From Thalassotalea sp. LPB0316 (GTDB taxonomy: Bacteria; Pseudomonadota; Gammaproteobacteria; Enterobacterales; Alteromonadaceae), in contig NZ_CP062946.1 of NCBI RefSeq assembly GCF_014898095.1, forward strand, positions 2,976,001 through 3,040,000: a DNA stretch of 64,000 bases, given 5' to 3'. Shown in pieces: positions 1 to 8,869 of this stretch. The translations under genes and the position numbers were made by a program. The notes under the pieces were generated by a model. The model saw only the letters and a program-made list of their open reading frames with translations. It was not told the origin of the DNA and did not search any database. The first letter of the stretch is position 1. Every line of letters starts with the position of its first letter.

Positions 1-1349
1 TCTTTATCTGTGCTTAAGCCACCAAGTAGGTCATCAAGCATGTCTTGACCTAACTCACCACCGTCTAATACTTCGCCTTCATCACTGTCAGCTGTTTGGT
101 CTAACATATCATCAATGTCATCACCGGCTAGTTCAGTGGTGTCATCAAGCGGTTGATCGTCACCTAAATCATCAAGGGAAATATCTTCTAAATCGTCGAG
201 ATCATCATCTAAATGAATAACGTCATCATCAAGCAGTTCATCATCTAAATCATCAAGATCATCGGAGAATAATTCGTCACCACCTAGGTCTGCTTCACCT
301 AAGTCACTTAACTCATCGTCTTCAGCCAAATCTATCGCTAATTCGTCATCAAGTGATAGTTCGCCGTCAAGTGCCAATTCATCTGCAGGAGCATCTGCGA
401 CGGCCGGTGTTTCTGCTGCTTTTTCGGCTACCGGAGCAGCTTGTTCGGTTTTGGATTCTTCCCCTGAATTTTTGCGGCGCATTAAAAAGAAGGCAATTAA
501 TGACACAACTAATACCGCAGGCACAGTTGCAACTAAAATGGTAAACCAAATACTCGACATAAAGCTGCTCTCTTCAAGTGCTGCTTTTTGCTTCTCAAGC
601 ATCAGCTCCTGCTCACGGGCATTGGCTTTATCTAGTAATTCTTGCAAAAGTTTAATTTGGCTATCCATTTGAGCCTTGATTTCGTCACCTTTAGCAACTT
701 GTTGCTGCATTTCGCCAAGCTGCTGACCGAAATTTGATAATCGCTGTTTGAGCTTTTCGTCTTCCTGTAACAGAGCCTGTAAACCATCTATTGAATCTAA
801 TACGTCATTTTGAATGGTTTCTAAGCGTTGCACTTGACTTTTGCCAATATCTTCAAGCTGTTGATTAATTTCGCTTTTCGCTTGCTCTAAATCTTGTTTT
901 TGCACGACATTTGCCGGTGCCGCCTTTTTAGCGACAACTTTTGGCGCTGCCTTAACTTTCTTTTCCCAAATACTGTCGTCATTGTCAGATTTTGCTTGGG
1001 CTTGAACGGGATCTATTGCTGCTATTTCATCGTAGGAAGGAACTTTTAAGTATTGTCCATTAACAAGGTGGTTAAGGTTATTCTCTTTGAAAGCTTGTGG
1101 GTTTTTTAGGTAAAGCGCCTGCATGACTTGGTAGACAGAAAATCTCGGATCTGGGCGAACCATTAAGGCAATTTTCCATAAGGTGTCAGCGTTGGTAATC
1201 GGACCGTATTGCTTGATCACTGAAGTATCTGATGATTTTGGACCACGTATCTGAACGCCGGCTTCTTGCGCAGCAACACAGAGTGAACCTAGGGTCAACA
1301 AGCTACCCAGTAACAAAGGCAATAAACGCGAACTAAGTGTACGATGCAT
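1..1349 (-). CDS. fimV: HubP/FimV-family polar organiser protein (C-terminal part cut by the window edge)
   Basis: About 449 codons are visible; the end lies outside the window. The N-terminus (MHRTLSSRLLPLL...) is a signal peptide. Residues about 45-107 form a FimV/LysM-like periplasmic domain (YGPITNADTLWKIA, VNGQYLKVPS) of the kind that binds peptidoglycan. Then come a Gln/Glu-rich coiled coil (about 150-260), one membrane helix (about 264-285, followed by RRKN) and a very acidic cytoplasmic region full of DDLDD-type runs. This order is typical of HubP/FimV proteins, which mark the cell pole and organise chemotaxis, flagella, type IV pili and chromosome origins. It lies upstream of nothing else on its strand here; asd-pdxB upstream on the same strand is the usual neighbourhood. 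The missing end should carry the C-terminal TPR-like FimV domain. Confidence 0.88.
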   Translation of the reverse strand, partial: MHRTLSSRLLPLLLGSLLTLGSLCVAAQEAGVQIRGPKSSDTSVIKQYGPITNADTLWKIALMVRPDPRFSVYQVMQALYLKNPQAFKENNLNHLVNGQYLKVPSYDEIAAIDPVQAQAKSDNDDSIWEKKVKAAPKVVAKKAAPANVVQKQDLEQAKSEINQQLEDIGKSQVQRLETIQNDVLDSIDGLQALLQEDEKLKQRLSNFGQQLGEMQQQVAKGDEIKAQMDSQIKLLQELLDKANAREQELMLEKQKAALEESSFMSSIWFTILVATVPAVLVVSLIAFFLMRRKNSGEESKTEQAAPVAEKAAETPAVADAPADELALDGELSLDDELAIDLAEDDELSDLGEADLGGDELFSDDLDDLDDELLDDDVIHLDDDLDDLEDISLDDLGDDQPLDDTTELAGDDIDDMLDQTADSDEGEVLDGGELGQDMLDDLLGGLSTDK

Positions 1350-1500
1350 TAAGGCTTTCCTAACTCTTATTATATGCGCCAAATAATTGGCTTTATTAGT
1401 AAAATTTTAGTCTAACTAAAAGCTTAGCAAACTTTGTTCCAATTATATCTCGATAACTAAGATAGTGAAGAGCTCCTCACTTTTTATTAATTACAGACAT

Positions 1501-1533
1501 AAAAAAACCCATTAGGCACAGCCTAACAGGTTT
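1501..1533 (-). terminator. Rho-independent terminator after asd
   Basis: On the minus strand an AAACC/GGTTT plus TTAGGC/GCCTAA stem with a 3-nt loop (1505-1533) is followed by a run of seven T. It lies about 50 bp beyond the asd stop codon and separates the pdxB-asd unit from fimV. Confidence 0.8.
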
Positions 1534-1580
1534 CTAGTCTATTCTCATCGTCTTTTAACGCATCTAACATGCGTAATACA

Positions 1581-2600
1581 CTAAGAGAGATAATCGCGAA
1601 TAAGTAGCTCTGCGATCTGAATACTGTTGGTTGCGGCACCCTTTCTAACGTTATCGGCAACAATCCACATATTTAAACCATTATTATGACTAATATCTTC
1701 ACGAATACGGCCAACAAAGGTTTCATCCTTGCCGCTAGCTTCACCTATCTGAGTTGGGAAGTCTTCATCATTTTCACAAACCACCAAGCCTGGCGCTTGT
1801 TTTAACAGCGCTTTGACCTCTTCAGCGCTAATTGGCGAACTCGTTTCTAGGTGAATAGCTTCACCGTGACCAAAGAATACTGGCACACGTACCGCCGTTG
1901 GATTAACCAACACATTTTCATCGCCTAAAATCTTCTTGGTTTCCCAAACCATTTTCATTTCTTCTTTGGTGTAACCATTTTCTAAGAAAACGTCGATTTG
2001 TGGGATCACGTTAAAAGCGATTTGACGAGAGAATGCTTTTGGTTCAATCGGCTTGCCTGACAGTAAATCAGCGCATTGTTTGGCTAATTCATCCATCGCG
2101 GCTTTACCTGCACCAGATACTGATTGATAAGTTGATACATTAACACGCTCAATACCTACCGCATCGTAAATTGGTTTTAAGGCCACCATCATTTGAATCG
2201 TTGAACAATTTGGATTGGCAATAATATTGCGATTGCGATATTCAGCGAGTGCTTGAGGGTTAACTTCAGGTACAACTAATGGAATATCTGGGTCGTAACG
2301 AAACTCTGACGTATTATCAATAACGATACAACCAGCTTCACCTGCCATCGGTGCATATTGTTTTGAAGTCGCACCGCCAGCTGAAAAGAAACCAATTTGA
2401 GCGAGACTCCAGTCAAAGTTATCGGCGTCTAGCACTTCGATGCTCTCACCGTTAAACTCAATAAATTCACCAGCCGAGCGTGAACTTGCTAACGGGTATA
2501 GCTTATTAATTGGAAAATCTCTTTGCGCTAAAATTTCAATTATTGTTTTACCAACTAAGCCTGTTGCGCCTAATACGCAAACATCGAACTTCTGTGCCAT
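1581..2600 (-). CDS. asd: aspartate-semialdehyde dehydrogenase
   Basis: Asd reduces L-aspartyl-4-phosphate to aspartate semialdehyde with NADPH, the branch point to lysine, diaminopimelate, threonine and methionine. The 339-aa protein has the N-terminal nucleotide motif GATGLVG (residues 11-17), the catalytic cysteine in NPNCST (C132), the SVSGAGKAAMDEL stretch and RVPVFFGHGEAI near the second catalytic region. It is therefore an active enzyme of the short Vibrio/Pseudomonas class, unlike E. coli Usg, the pdxB-linked paralogue. Its ATG overlaps the pdxB stop codon (TAATG), which implies translational coupling. Confidence 0.95.
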   Translation of the reverse strand: MAQKFDVCVLGATGLVGKTIIEILAQRDFPINKLYPLASSRSAGEFIEFNGESIEVLDADNFDWSLAQIGFFSAGGATSKQYAPMAGEAGCIVIDNTSEFRYDPDIPLVVPEVNPQALAEYRNRNIIANPNCSTIQMMVALKPIYDAVGIERVNVSTYQSVSGAGKAAMDELAKQCADLLSGKPIEPKAFSRQIAFNVIPQIDVFLENGYTKEEMKMVWETKKILGDENVLVNPTAVRVPVFFGHGEAIHLETSSPISAEEVKALLKQAPGLVVCENDEDFPTQIGEASGKDETFVGRIREDISHNNGLNMWIVADNVRKGAATNSIQIAELLIRDYLS

Positions 2601-3736
2601 TATTCTTCCTCTTGTTGCACATATTGACTAAAACCAAGTTGATACAGCGAATCAGACTTGGGACTGCTAGGTGTGATTACCGACAATGAAGAAAACTCCC
2701 TGCGAGCGGGGTATGTTTTGCGTATTTTATCGAAACCACACGAATGAATTTGTTGACGAAATATAGCATCGTCTCGCCTTACATCGTAAACCATTTTAAC
2801 CAAGGGGTTTAGCAAAATTTCATTGATTGACTGATTTATTTTTACCTGCTCAAACATTGGCTGAGGTAAAAACGCTTTTAGTGATTTACTCACAGGTTTA
2901 CCAAGCTCACGACATAATGCCTGATAGAGCATTTCTGTGCCACGTGCTTTTCCTTCTAAGCTATAACCTGCGATATGAGCGGTCGCGATATCCGCATGCT
3001 CAATCAGTGGCAGTAGAATATTTGGCTCGTTTTCCCAAACATCTAAGACTAATGAAAAGCCAGCACCCGCTTGTTTTAACGACAGTAACGCTTGATTATC
3101 AATAACTTCACCTCGACAAGCGTTAACCAAAATCTGATCATCGCGAATTGACGCTAGTCGGGTTTTATCAAGTAAGTGGTATGTCGCGTGCTCGCCACTC
3201 ATGGTTTTGGGCACGTGCAGCGAAATAATGTCGCAAGCCAGTACCTCGTCTAATGATGAAAATTTACGCGTGTCACCTGCTTGCTCTAAAATGGGATCAT
3301 GGAGCTTATAATTAATGCCTAACGCCGATAATTTTTCACTTAAACGGCTACCGGTGTTGCCAGCACCGACAATACCCACGGTTTTATTCAACAGTGAAAA
3401 CTGCCCTTGCTCGGCTAAGACAACTAATGCGCTAATAACGTATTCAGCCACTGACACCGCATTGCACCCTGGAGCTGAAGTAAAGAATATATTGCGCTTC
3501 GCTAAATACGCCAGATCGATGTGATCAAAGCCAATCGTCGCCGAGCCGACAAACTTCAAACGCTTATTGCTGCTAAGCAATGCTTGATTAACGTTGGTAA
3601 TTGACCGAACTAACAAAACATCAGCGTCAGCTAACGCGTGTGCGCTAACATCTCTACCACTAAATGGAATAACCTCACCAAACTCGCTGAAAAACTCACG
3701 AGCAAATGGCATGTTTTCATCAAAATAAATTTTCAA
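2600..3736 (-). CDS. pdxB: 4-phosphoerythronate dehydrogenase
   Basis: PdxB oxidises 4-phospho-D-erythronate in the DXP-dependent pyridoxal-phosphate pathway in the cytoplasm. At 378 aa it has the usual PdxB length. Visible features are the D-2-hydroxyacid dehydrogenase NAD fold with GIVGAGNTGSRL (residues 121-132), the catalytic arginine in NACRGEVID, the acidic residue in VWENEP and the histidine in HIAGYSLEGKARGTEM, followed by the PdxB-specific C-terminal dimerisation domain. It overlaps asd by one base; a strong hairpin separates it from fabB upstream. Confidence 0.95.
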   Translation of the reverse strand: MKIYFDENMPFAREFFSEFGEVIPFSGRDVSAHALADADVLLVRSITNVNQALLSSNKRLKFVGSATIGFDHIDLAYLAKRNIFFTSAPGCNAVSVAEYVISALVVLAEQGQFSLLNKTVGIVGAGNTGSRLSEKLSALGINYKLHDPILEQAGDTRKFSSLDEVLACDIISLHVPKTMSGEHATYHLLDKTRLASIRDDQILVNACRGEVIDNQALLSLKQAGAGFSLVLDVWENEPNILLPLIEHADIATAHIAGYSLEGKARGTEMLYQALCRELGKPVSKSLKAFLPQPMFEQVKINQSINEILLNPLVKMVYDVRRDDAIFRQQIHSCGFDKIRKTYPARREFSSLSVITPSSPKSDSLYQLGFSQYVQQEEE

Positions 3737-3750
3737 GGTAAACTCTTGGC

Positions 3751-3788
3751 AAAAAAATGGGGTCAGAGTAAAACGACTCTGACCCCAT
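3751..3788 (-). terminator. Terminator of fabB formed by a perfect 13-bp REP-like inverted repeat
   Basis: ATGGGGTCAGAGT (3757-3769) and ACTCTGACCCCAT (3776-3788) pair perfectly around the loop AAAACG, and on the minus strand the hairpin runs into seven T. It sits 19 bp after the fabB stop. The GGGGTCAGAGT core resembles the palindromes found near REP-associated tyrosine transposases in marine gammaproteobacteria (from memory), so it may be a REP unit used as a terminator. Confidence 0.8.
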
Positions 3789-3806
3789 ATTATCTTAAAA
3801 TAGCGG

Positions 3807-5018
3807 TTATTTGTATTTTTGTAATACTAGTGTTGAGTTAGTACCACCAAAACCAAAGCTATTTGACATCACAGTGTTTAACTCGGCTTCACGAGTTTCA
3901 GTGACGATATCTAAACCTTGAGCTTGTTCATCTAACGTTTCAATGTTAATTGATGGAGCAATAAAATTATTTTCCATCATTAAAATTGAGTAAATAGCTT
4001 CGTGAACACCAGCCGCGCCTAGCGCGTGACCAGACATGGCTTTAGTTGCACTAATTGCAGGTGATTTGCCGCCAAATACTTCTTGAATAGCGCCAAGCTC
4101 TTTGACGTCACCTACCGGTGTAGAAGTACCGTGAGTGTTCAAGTAATCGATTGGCGCGTCAACGTCCTGCATTGCTAGTTGCATACAACGAACAGCACCT
4201 TCACCCGATGGTGCAACCATGTCGTAACCATCTGATGTTGCACCATAACCAACAATTTCGGCGTAAATATGGGCGCCACGTGCTAATGCGTGTTCAAGCT
4301 CTTCCACAACTACCATACCGCCACCGCCAGAGATAACGAAACCATCGCGATCTGCATCATAAGTACGCGATGCTTTTTCTGGTGTATCATTGTATTTTGT
4401 CGATAATGCGCCCATACCATCGAACATCATCGCTAATGACCAATCGACTTCTTCACCACCACCAGCAAACACAATATCTTGCTTGCCTAATTGGATAAGT
4501 TCGGCTGCGTGACCAATACAGTGGGCACTTGTTGCACAAGCTGAACTGATTGAATAGTTAACACCTAAAATTTTAAACGGAGTGGCTAAACAAGCAGAGA
4601 TTGTGCTCGACATCGTTTTTGGTACCGCATATGGACCAACGCGCTTAACGCCTTTTGAACGCAATGTATCAGCCGATGCGATAACGTTTGCTGAAGATGC
4701 ACCACCTGAGCCCGCGACAATACCGGTGCGAATGTTCGACACTTGCTCTGGTGTAAGGTTTGAATCTTTAATGGCTTGTTCCATTGCTACGTATGCGTAA
4801 CCTGAAGCATCACCCATAAAACGCATCGCTTTGCGATCGATATGATCTTTTAATTCAATATTAGGCTTACCCCAAACTTGGCTGCGCAGACCTTGTTCAT
4901 CAAAGCTCTCTGAACGAGTAATTCCTGAACGGCCTTCTTTTAAAGACGCTAATACTTCCTCGGTATCGTTACCTAAACTTGAGACAATACCTAAACCTGT
5001 TATCACGACACGTTTCAT
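3807..5018 (-). CDS. fabB: beta-ketoacyl-ACP synthase I
   Basis: FabB condenses malonyl-ACP with acyl-ACP and is needed to elongate the unsaturated intermediates made by FabA. The 403-aa thiolase-fold protein carries the Cys-His-His triad: C161 in [10 protein letters not shown]296 in [11 protein letters not shown] and H331 in [12 protein letters not shown]. The gene is monocistronic: a strong terminator follows, and mnmC is divergent upstream, as in E. coli. Candidate FadR and FabR operators lie 57-88 bp before the start codon, and TATCAT (5053-5058) is a plausible -10 element. Confidence 0.95.
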   Translation of the reverse strand: MKRVVITGLGIVSSLGNDTEEVLASLKEGRSGITRSESFDEQGLRSQVWGKPNIELKDHIDRKAMRFMGDASGYAYVAMEQAIKDSNLTPEQVSNIRTGIVAGSGGASSANVIASADTLRSKGVKRVGPYAVPKTMSSTISACLATPFKILGVNYSISSACATSAHCIGHAAELIQLGKQDIVFAGGGEEVDWSLAMMFDGMGALSTKYNDTPEKASRTYDADRDGFVISGGGGMVVVEELEHALARGAHIYAEIVGYGATSDGYDMVAPSGEGAVRCMQLAMQDVDAPIDYLNTHGTSTPVGDVKELGAIQEVFGGKSPAISATKAMSGHALGAAGVHEAIYSILMMENNFIAPSINIETLDEQAQGLDIVTETREAELNTVMSNSFGFGGTNSTLVLQKYK

Positions 5019-5074
5019 TTATCTAAACCATCTAATTATTAAAATCGGCGATATGATAGCGAATTTCGCATAAA

Positions 5075-5091
5075 AACTGGTCTATCCAGTG
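5075..5091. promoter_or_regulatory. Candidate FadR operator of fabB
   Basis: AACTGGTCTATCCAGTG matches the E. coli FadR consensus AACTGGTCNGACCAGTT at all but three defined positions. Taking TATCAT at 5053-5058 as the -10, the site is centred about 37-40 bp upstream of the predicted start point, the position from which FadR activates E. coli fabB. The match is read by eye. Confidence 0.6.
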
Positions 5092-5106
5092 TACACTTGT
5101 ACACTG
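5087..5106. promoter_or_regulatory. Candidate FabR operator of fabB
   Basis: CAGTGTACACTTGTACACTG is a palindrome with perfect 9-bp arms around a 2-nt centre and TGTACA half-sites. FabR, the TetR-type repressor of unsaturated fatty acid synthesis, binds GTACA-type palindromes before fabA and fabB. The site overlaps the FadR-like site by five bases, much like the adjoining sites at E. coli fabB. Confidence 0.6.
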
Positions 5107-5293
5107 AACAACCAAATATCACCACCTAGTAAAAGTGAAATCGTAAAATAACATACTTTTGAACCAATAACTTAGGCTGATTTATTATTTCGCGTGATTT
5201 TTTTTCATGCCAATTAATTTATTTCTATGCGGCGCAATCAAGGACGACATCAGGTACAATTCTTGGTAGTACATTTGCTTTTTATATTTGTCC

Positions 5294-7342
5294 ATGACTG
5301 ATCACAAAACAACACAGGCTCAAAGTAACGACAAGGTCGTATTCCAACAAGACGGTTCGCCATTTTCAGCGCAGTTTGATGATATTTACTTTGATACCCA
5401 ACACGGTTACAGCCAAAGTGACGACGTATTTATTCAGGGCAATAATATTGAGGCTAGATTATTAGCTAATAAGTCTCCATTGGTCATTGGAGAAACCGGT
5501 TTTGGTACGGGCTTGAACTTTTTTATCACCCTCAAATATGTCGAGCAAGCCATTACTAAACACGGGGATAAAACCCTACCCTTGACCTTTATCAGTGTTG
5601 AAAAGTACCCATTAAGCGCTGAGCAAATTCAACAATCATTGCAGTGTTGGCCTGAATTTAAGCCATTTGTTGATGACTTTTGTCAGCAATATGACAACAG
5701 CAATACAGACCAATCTATTCGTGAGTTTAGGTTGTTAGCAGGTAAAGTAACACTGATTTTGATATGTGATGACGCAAGCAAAGGTTTTGCCAAACTCAGT
5801 ACCAATATCAAAGTATCTCGAAAGCAAAATAACTACTTAGTGCCAGCGATCAACGCTTGGTATCTTGACGGTTTTTCGCCAGCAAAAAACCCAGAGATGT
5901 GGAGCCCTGAGTTGTTTGGACAGATTGCTCGCTTGTCAGATGATAACGCAAGTTTATCGACTTTTACCGTGGCTGGTTTTGTCAAAAGAGGCCTGATCAA
6001 GGTTGGCTTTAGACTCGAGAAAAAAACAACCGTTGGTCGCAAAAATAAGAGCTTAAGGGCGAAGTTTCAACAATCACCTAACTCGGGTCAGGGCTATTTA
6101 CTGCGACCACACAATACTAAACCAACGAGAGTGGCGATTATTGGCTCGGGTATTGCTGCTGCGTGTTTGGCCTATAAACTGACCCGTGAAAACATTCGAG
6201 TATGTATATATTGCCAAGACGATGAACTTGCCCAAGGTGGATCGAGTAATGCTATTGGCGCGGTTTATCCTCTACTACACCAAGAAAGAGATGACATTAG
6301 TGAGTTTTACCATCAAGCGTTTATTACCGCCTTGGCTTTTTATCATCAAGTAGCAGAGCAAGGAGTCGCGTTTGATCATCAATGGTGTGGCGTTTTAGAC
6401 TTAGCTTTTAAACCGGCGTTAGCCAAGCGCTTAATCAAATTTGATCAAATAAACGCTTGGCCACGCGATATTATTCACACGGTAAATGCTCAGCAAGCCA
6501 GTGAACTAGCTAATATGCCACTAGAACACGGCGGGTTATTTATGCCTCAAGCCGGTTGGGTTGCACCACAACAACTTGTGCGAGCGTTATTTGGCGCAGC
6601 CTTAAATACAGGCTATTTAAAGGTTAAAACCCAATGTGACATCGAGCAATTGCAACCAACCGACGATAATACTTGGCGCTTGCATTACGGCAATAAAACG
6701 GATGCGGCTAGTACGGTCGTGATGTGCGGTGGTGCGCAAACGTCATTATTGGCGCCATTTGATCAACTCCCCGTCTATCCCGTGCGTGGGCAAGTTAGTT
6801 CAATGAAAACAAACGATGATATAGCTAAATTATCAACGGTTATTTGTCACAAAGGCTATTTAACGCCAAAAAACAACGATATTCATTGTATTGGCGCTAC
6901 GTTCGACAAAGATGATCGGGATATCCAATCGCGTACGCAAGACGATGATTACAACTTGGCAATGTATCACCAGTCGCTAACTACCTTTCCTAAATGGCAA
7001 AAACACGATGTGGTAAGCAGTAAAGCTAGGCTGCGATGTATGTCGCCAGATCATATGCCAGTGGCTGGCCCTATGCCCAAAACAGAAGAATATTACGCGC
7101 TTTACCACCATCTAGAGAAGGATAAAAACTGGCGAGTTGATACGCCAGCCCCCTACTACCCCAATTTGTATGTATTAACCGGCCTAGGTGCCCGAGGTTT
7201 GTGCTCTGCGCCATTGATGGCGGATATAATAAAAGCTGATATTTGCGGCACACCTTACCCTGTTAATAGTAAAATGCTGTTTAACCTCGCGCCAAATCGC
7301 TACATCTTAAAAGACATTATCAAAGGTAAATTCAAGCGGTAA
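5294..7342 (+). CDS. mnmC: bifunctional tRNA (mnm5s2U34) methyltransferase / FAD-dependent cmnm5s2U34 oxidoreductase
   Basis: MnmC finishes the wobble-uridine modification: the C-terminal FAD domain removes the carboxymethyl group and the N-terminal domain methylates the resulting amine with SAM. The 682-aa protein has the SAM motif GETGFGTGLNF (residues 66-76), WYLDGFSPAKNPEMW in the methyltransferase, then GSGIAAACLA (from G284), the FAD-binding start of the DAO-like domain. I chose the ATG at 5294; a TTG two codons upstream (5288) is also open, and neither has a clear Shine-Dalgarno. Both domains look intact. The stop codon lies inside an 8-bp tandem repeat. Confidence 0.93.
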   Translation: MTDHKTTQAQSNDKVVFQQDGSPFSAQFDDIYFDTQHGYSQSDDVFIQGNNIEARLLANKSPLVIGETGFGTGLNFFITLKYVEQAITKHGDKTLPLTFISVEKYPLSAEQIQQSLQCWPEFKPFVDDFCQQYDNSNTDQSIREFRLLAGKVTLILICDDASKGFAKLSTNIKVSRKQNNYLVPAINAWYLDGFSPAKNPEMWSPELFGQIARLSDDNASLSTFTVAGFVKRGLIKVGFRLEKKTTVGRKNKSLRAKFQQSPNSGQGYLLRPHNTKPTRVAIIGSGIAAACLAYKLTRENIRVCIYCQDDELAQGGSSNAIGAVYPLLHQERDDISEFYHQAFITALAFYHQVAEQGVAFDHQWCGVLDLAFKPALAKRLIKFDQINAWPRDIIHTVNAQQASELANMPLEHGGLFMPQAGWVAPQQLVRALFGAALNTGYLKVKTQCDIEQLQPTDDNTWRLHYGNKTDAASTVVMCGGAQTSLLAPFDQLPVYPVRGQVSSMKTNDDIAKLSTVICHKGYLTPKNNDIHCIGATFDKDDRDIQSRTQDDDYNLAMYHQSLTTFPKWQKHDVVSSKARLRCMSPDHMPVAGPMPKTEEYYALYHHLEKDKNWRVDTPAPYYPNLYVLTGLGARGLCSAPLMADIIKADICGTPYPVNSKMLFNLAPNRYILKDIIKGKFKR

Positions 7343-7375
7343 GGCGGTAAGGCGGTAAGGCGGTAAGGCGGTAAG
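7336..7375. repeat. Five tandem copies of the 8-mer GCGGTAAG over the mnmC stop codon
   Basis: Five exact copies of GCGGTAAG run head to tail from 7336 to 7375. The TAA in the first copy is the mnmC stop, so later copies are untranslated and changes in copy number would not alter the protein. The array looks like a slippage product of the gene end. Confidence 0.95.
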
Positions 7376-7444
7376 GAATCTGACCATACAACCTTTCAGC
7401 GTTCAAGCCTTATAGCGCATAAGCATTGCCCCCAAAATTGAGTT

Positions 7445-7708
7445 TTACTTAAAAATAGGTTGCAGTGATAACCAATAATTATTAACGATTGTTTGATCTT
7501 GCGGCGTTAACTCTGTTTTGTTGTTAATCAGTGCTTGGGTGACTTTTTCGGCCAGGGCTTTTGACGGTGTTTGTTGCTCGTCACCAAAGTTCACCGCCTC
7601 TAAGGCAATAAAGCCTTTAATATAGCTTGAGGCAAACAGGGTGTCAGGATCTGCATCATTAAAAACGAGCTCATCAAAATGCTGATATAAATCGGTAAGG
7701 GTATTCAT
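7445..7708 (-). CDS. yfcL: YfcL family protein
   Basis: A small acidic cytoplasmic protein of 87 aa with no signal peptide or membrane segment. It resembles YfcL, whose gene lies beside mnmC and epmC in enterobacteria; the same neighbours are here. The function of the family is unknown. It is the last gene of the epmC / ATP-NAD-kinase-like / yfcL unit, 15 bp after the preceding stop, with AGAGA upstream of its ATG. It converges on mnmC. Confidence 0.75.
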   Translation of the reverse strand: MNTLTDLYQHFDELVFNDADPDTLFASSYIKGFIALEAVNFGDEQQTPSKALAEKVTQALINNKTELTPQDQTIVNNYWLSLQPIFK

Positions 7709-7723
7709 GATTAATTCTCTTAT

Positions 7724-8869
7724 TTATTCAGGGCTAGCAACCGGGTATAGGACCTGATCATTATAGCCAGTAGTAACTTTCATTAAGCCACTTAATTCCT
7801 GATCAAGTACTTGATCACCTGTGTCTGCGATTAACGGGCGATGGTTTAACGCGGCGATTTTAGTTTTTGTCGCGATAACGATAATATTTTCTTTGCCGAT
7901 TTTACGGATAACACGAGGACTCAATTGTTGATTACCTCGGCCGAATATATGACCCTGACCACCAATTAATGTGATCACCAACTTTGGTGGTTGCTCGCCA
8001 TTTTGGTCATCATAGTCGTTGAGTAACTGCCAAAGCTCAGGCTCAGTAATATCATTGGCGACTAATGCCTGCTCACGAACAACATCGACACCTAATAAGG
8101 TATTTTCTAAACCAAGCTCTTCCATTAAAAATGCTGTTGTCGAGCCAGAGCCGATAACAAATAGTTGCTCGTCCATTTGATTGATAACATCAGCGGCAAT
8201 ATCTTGTAACACCAACTCGTCTGATTCTTTACCACCAGATTTTACTGCTTGAACATAACGCAATTCACACGGTACGCTCATTTCACCATAACGCTTGGCT
8301 TTGACCACGCCTTCGCGAAATAAACTTTCATCGATGTCCATAACATCGGCGTCTGTTAACGTGACAAGCTCATTAGTTACCATTTTTTCAATCACGCGTC
8401 CCGCCGCTTTTGGTGTAACCGCATAAACACCTGAGTGTATTTTACAGCCTGCAGGAATACCTAAAACAGGAAAACTGTCACCTACTTGGCTACAGACATT
8501 TCGAGCAGTACCATCACCACCAGCAAATAGCAGTATATCAATGCCCTCTTCAATCAGGGCATTTACTGCTTGTTCAGTATCCGCTGCTGTTGTCGGCTGA
8601 TTTTTTGCCTGATAAACAACACGTGTTTCAAAGCCCAACGACTTAGCACTGTGCTCGCCCATTTCTTGGTCTGCGGTAAAGAGGCAAATCTTATCTTTGT
8701 ATGGCAGTAAAATTTCTAACGCTTGTTTGGCTCGCTCATTGGATTTAGCGGTTGCACCCAGGGCTATCGCTTGTGCTGCAACGCCCTCTCCATCGCTACC
8801 TTTTAGCGCGACACTACCGCCAATACCCGCTATTGGGTTAACTAAAAAGCCAAGTTTAAACTTCTGCAT
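7724..8869 (-). CDS. ATP-NAD kinase family protein (COG3199 type)
   Basis: A 381-aa protein with the diacylglycerol/NAD-kinase fold: NPIAGIGG near the N-terminus, GGDGTARN (residues 117-124) as the nucleotide-binding motif and GSGSTTAF further on. It is distinct from the canonical nadK at 16044. Relatives are annotated as ATP-NAD/AcoX kinases; the substrate is unproven. I start it at the ATG at 8869, preceded by AGAGG at good spacing, rather than at an in-frame ATG 18 codons upstream that lies well within epmC. The start overlaps the end of epmC by 14 bp, so the two are probably translationally coupled. Confidence 0.85.
   Translation of the reverse strand: MQKFKLGFLVNPIAGIGGSVALKGSDGEGVAAQAIALGATAKSNERAKQALEILLPYKDKICLFTADQEMGEHSAKSLGFETRVVYQAKNQPTTAADTEQAVNALIEEGIDILLFAGGDGTARNVCSQVGDSFPVLGIPAGCKIHSGVYAVTPKAAGRVIEKMVTNELVTLTDADVMDIDESLFREGVVKAKRYGEMSVPCELRYVQAVKSGGKESDELVLQDIAADVINQMDEQLFVIGSGSTTAFLMEELGLENTLLGVDVVREQALVANDITEPELWQLLNDYDDQNGEQPPKLVITLIGGQGHIFGRGNQQLSPRVIRKIGKENIIVIATKTKIAALNHRPLIADTGDQVLDQELSGLMKVTTGYNDQVLYPVASPE

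Noticed and set aside
353..672. Plus-strand frames within the fimV region
   Set aside because: They are antisense to a clear HubP/FimV reading frame and are shadows of its repetitive acidic and coiled-coil codons.
5288..5293. TTG start for mnmC two codons upstream of the ATG
   Set aside because: The ATG at 5294 is the more common start and nothing favours the TTG.
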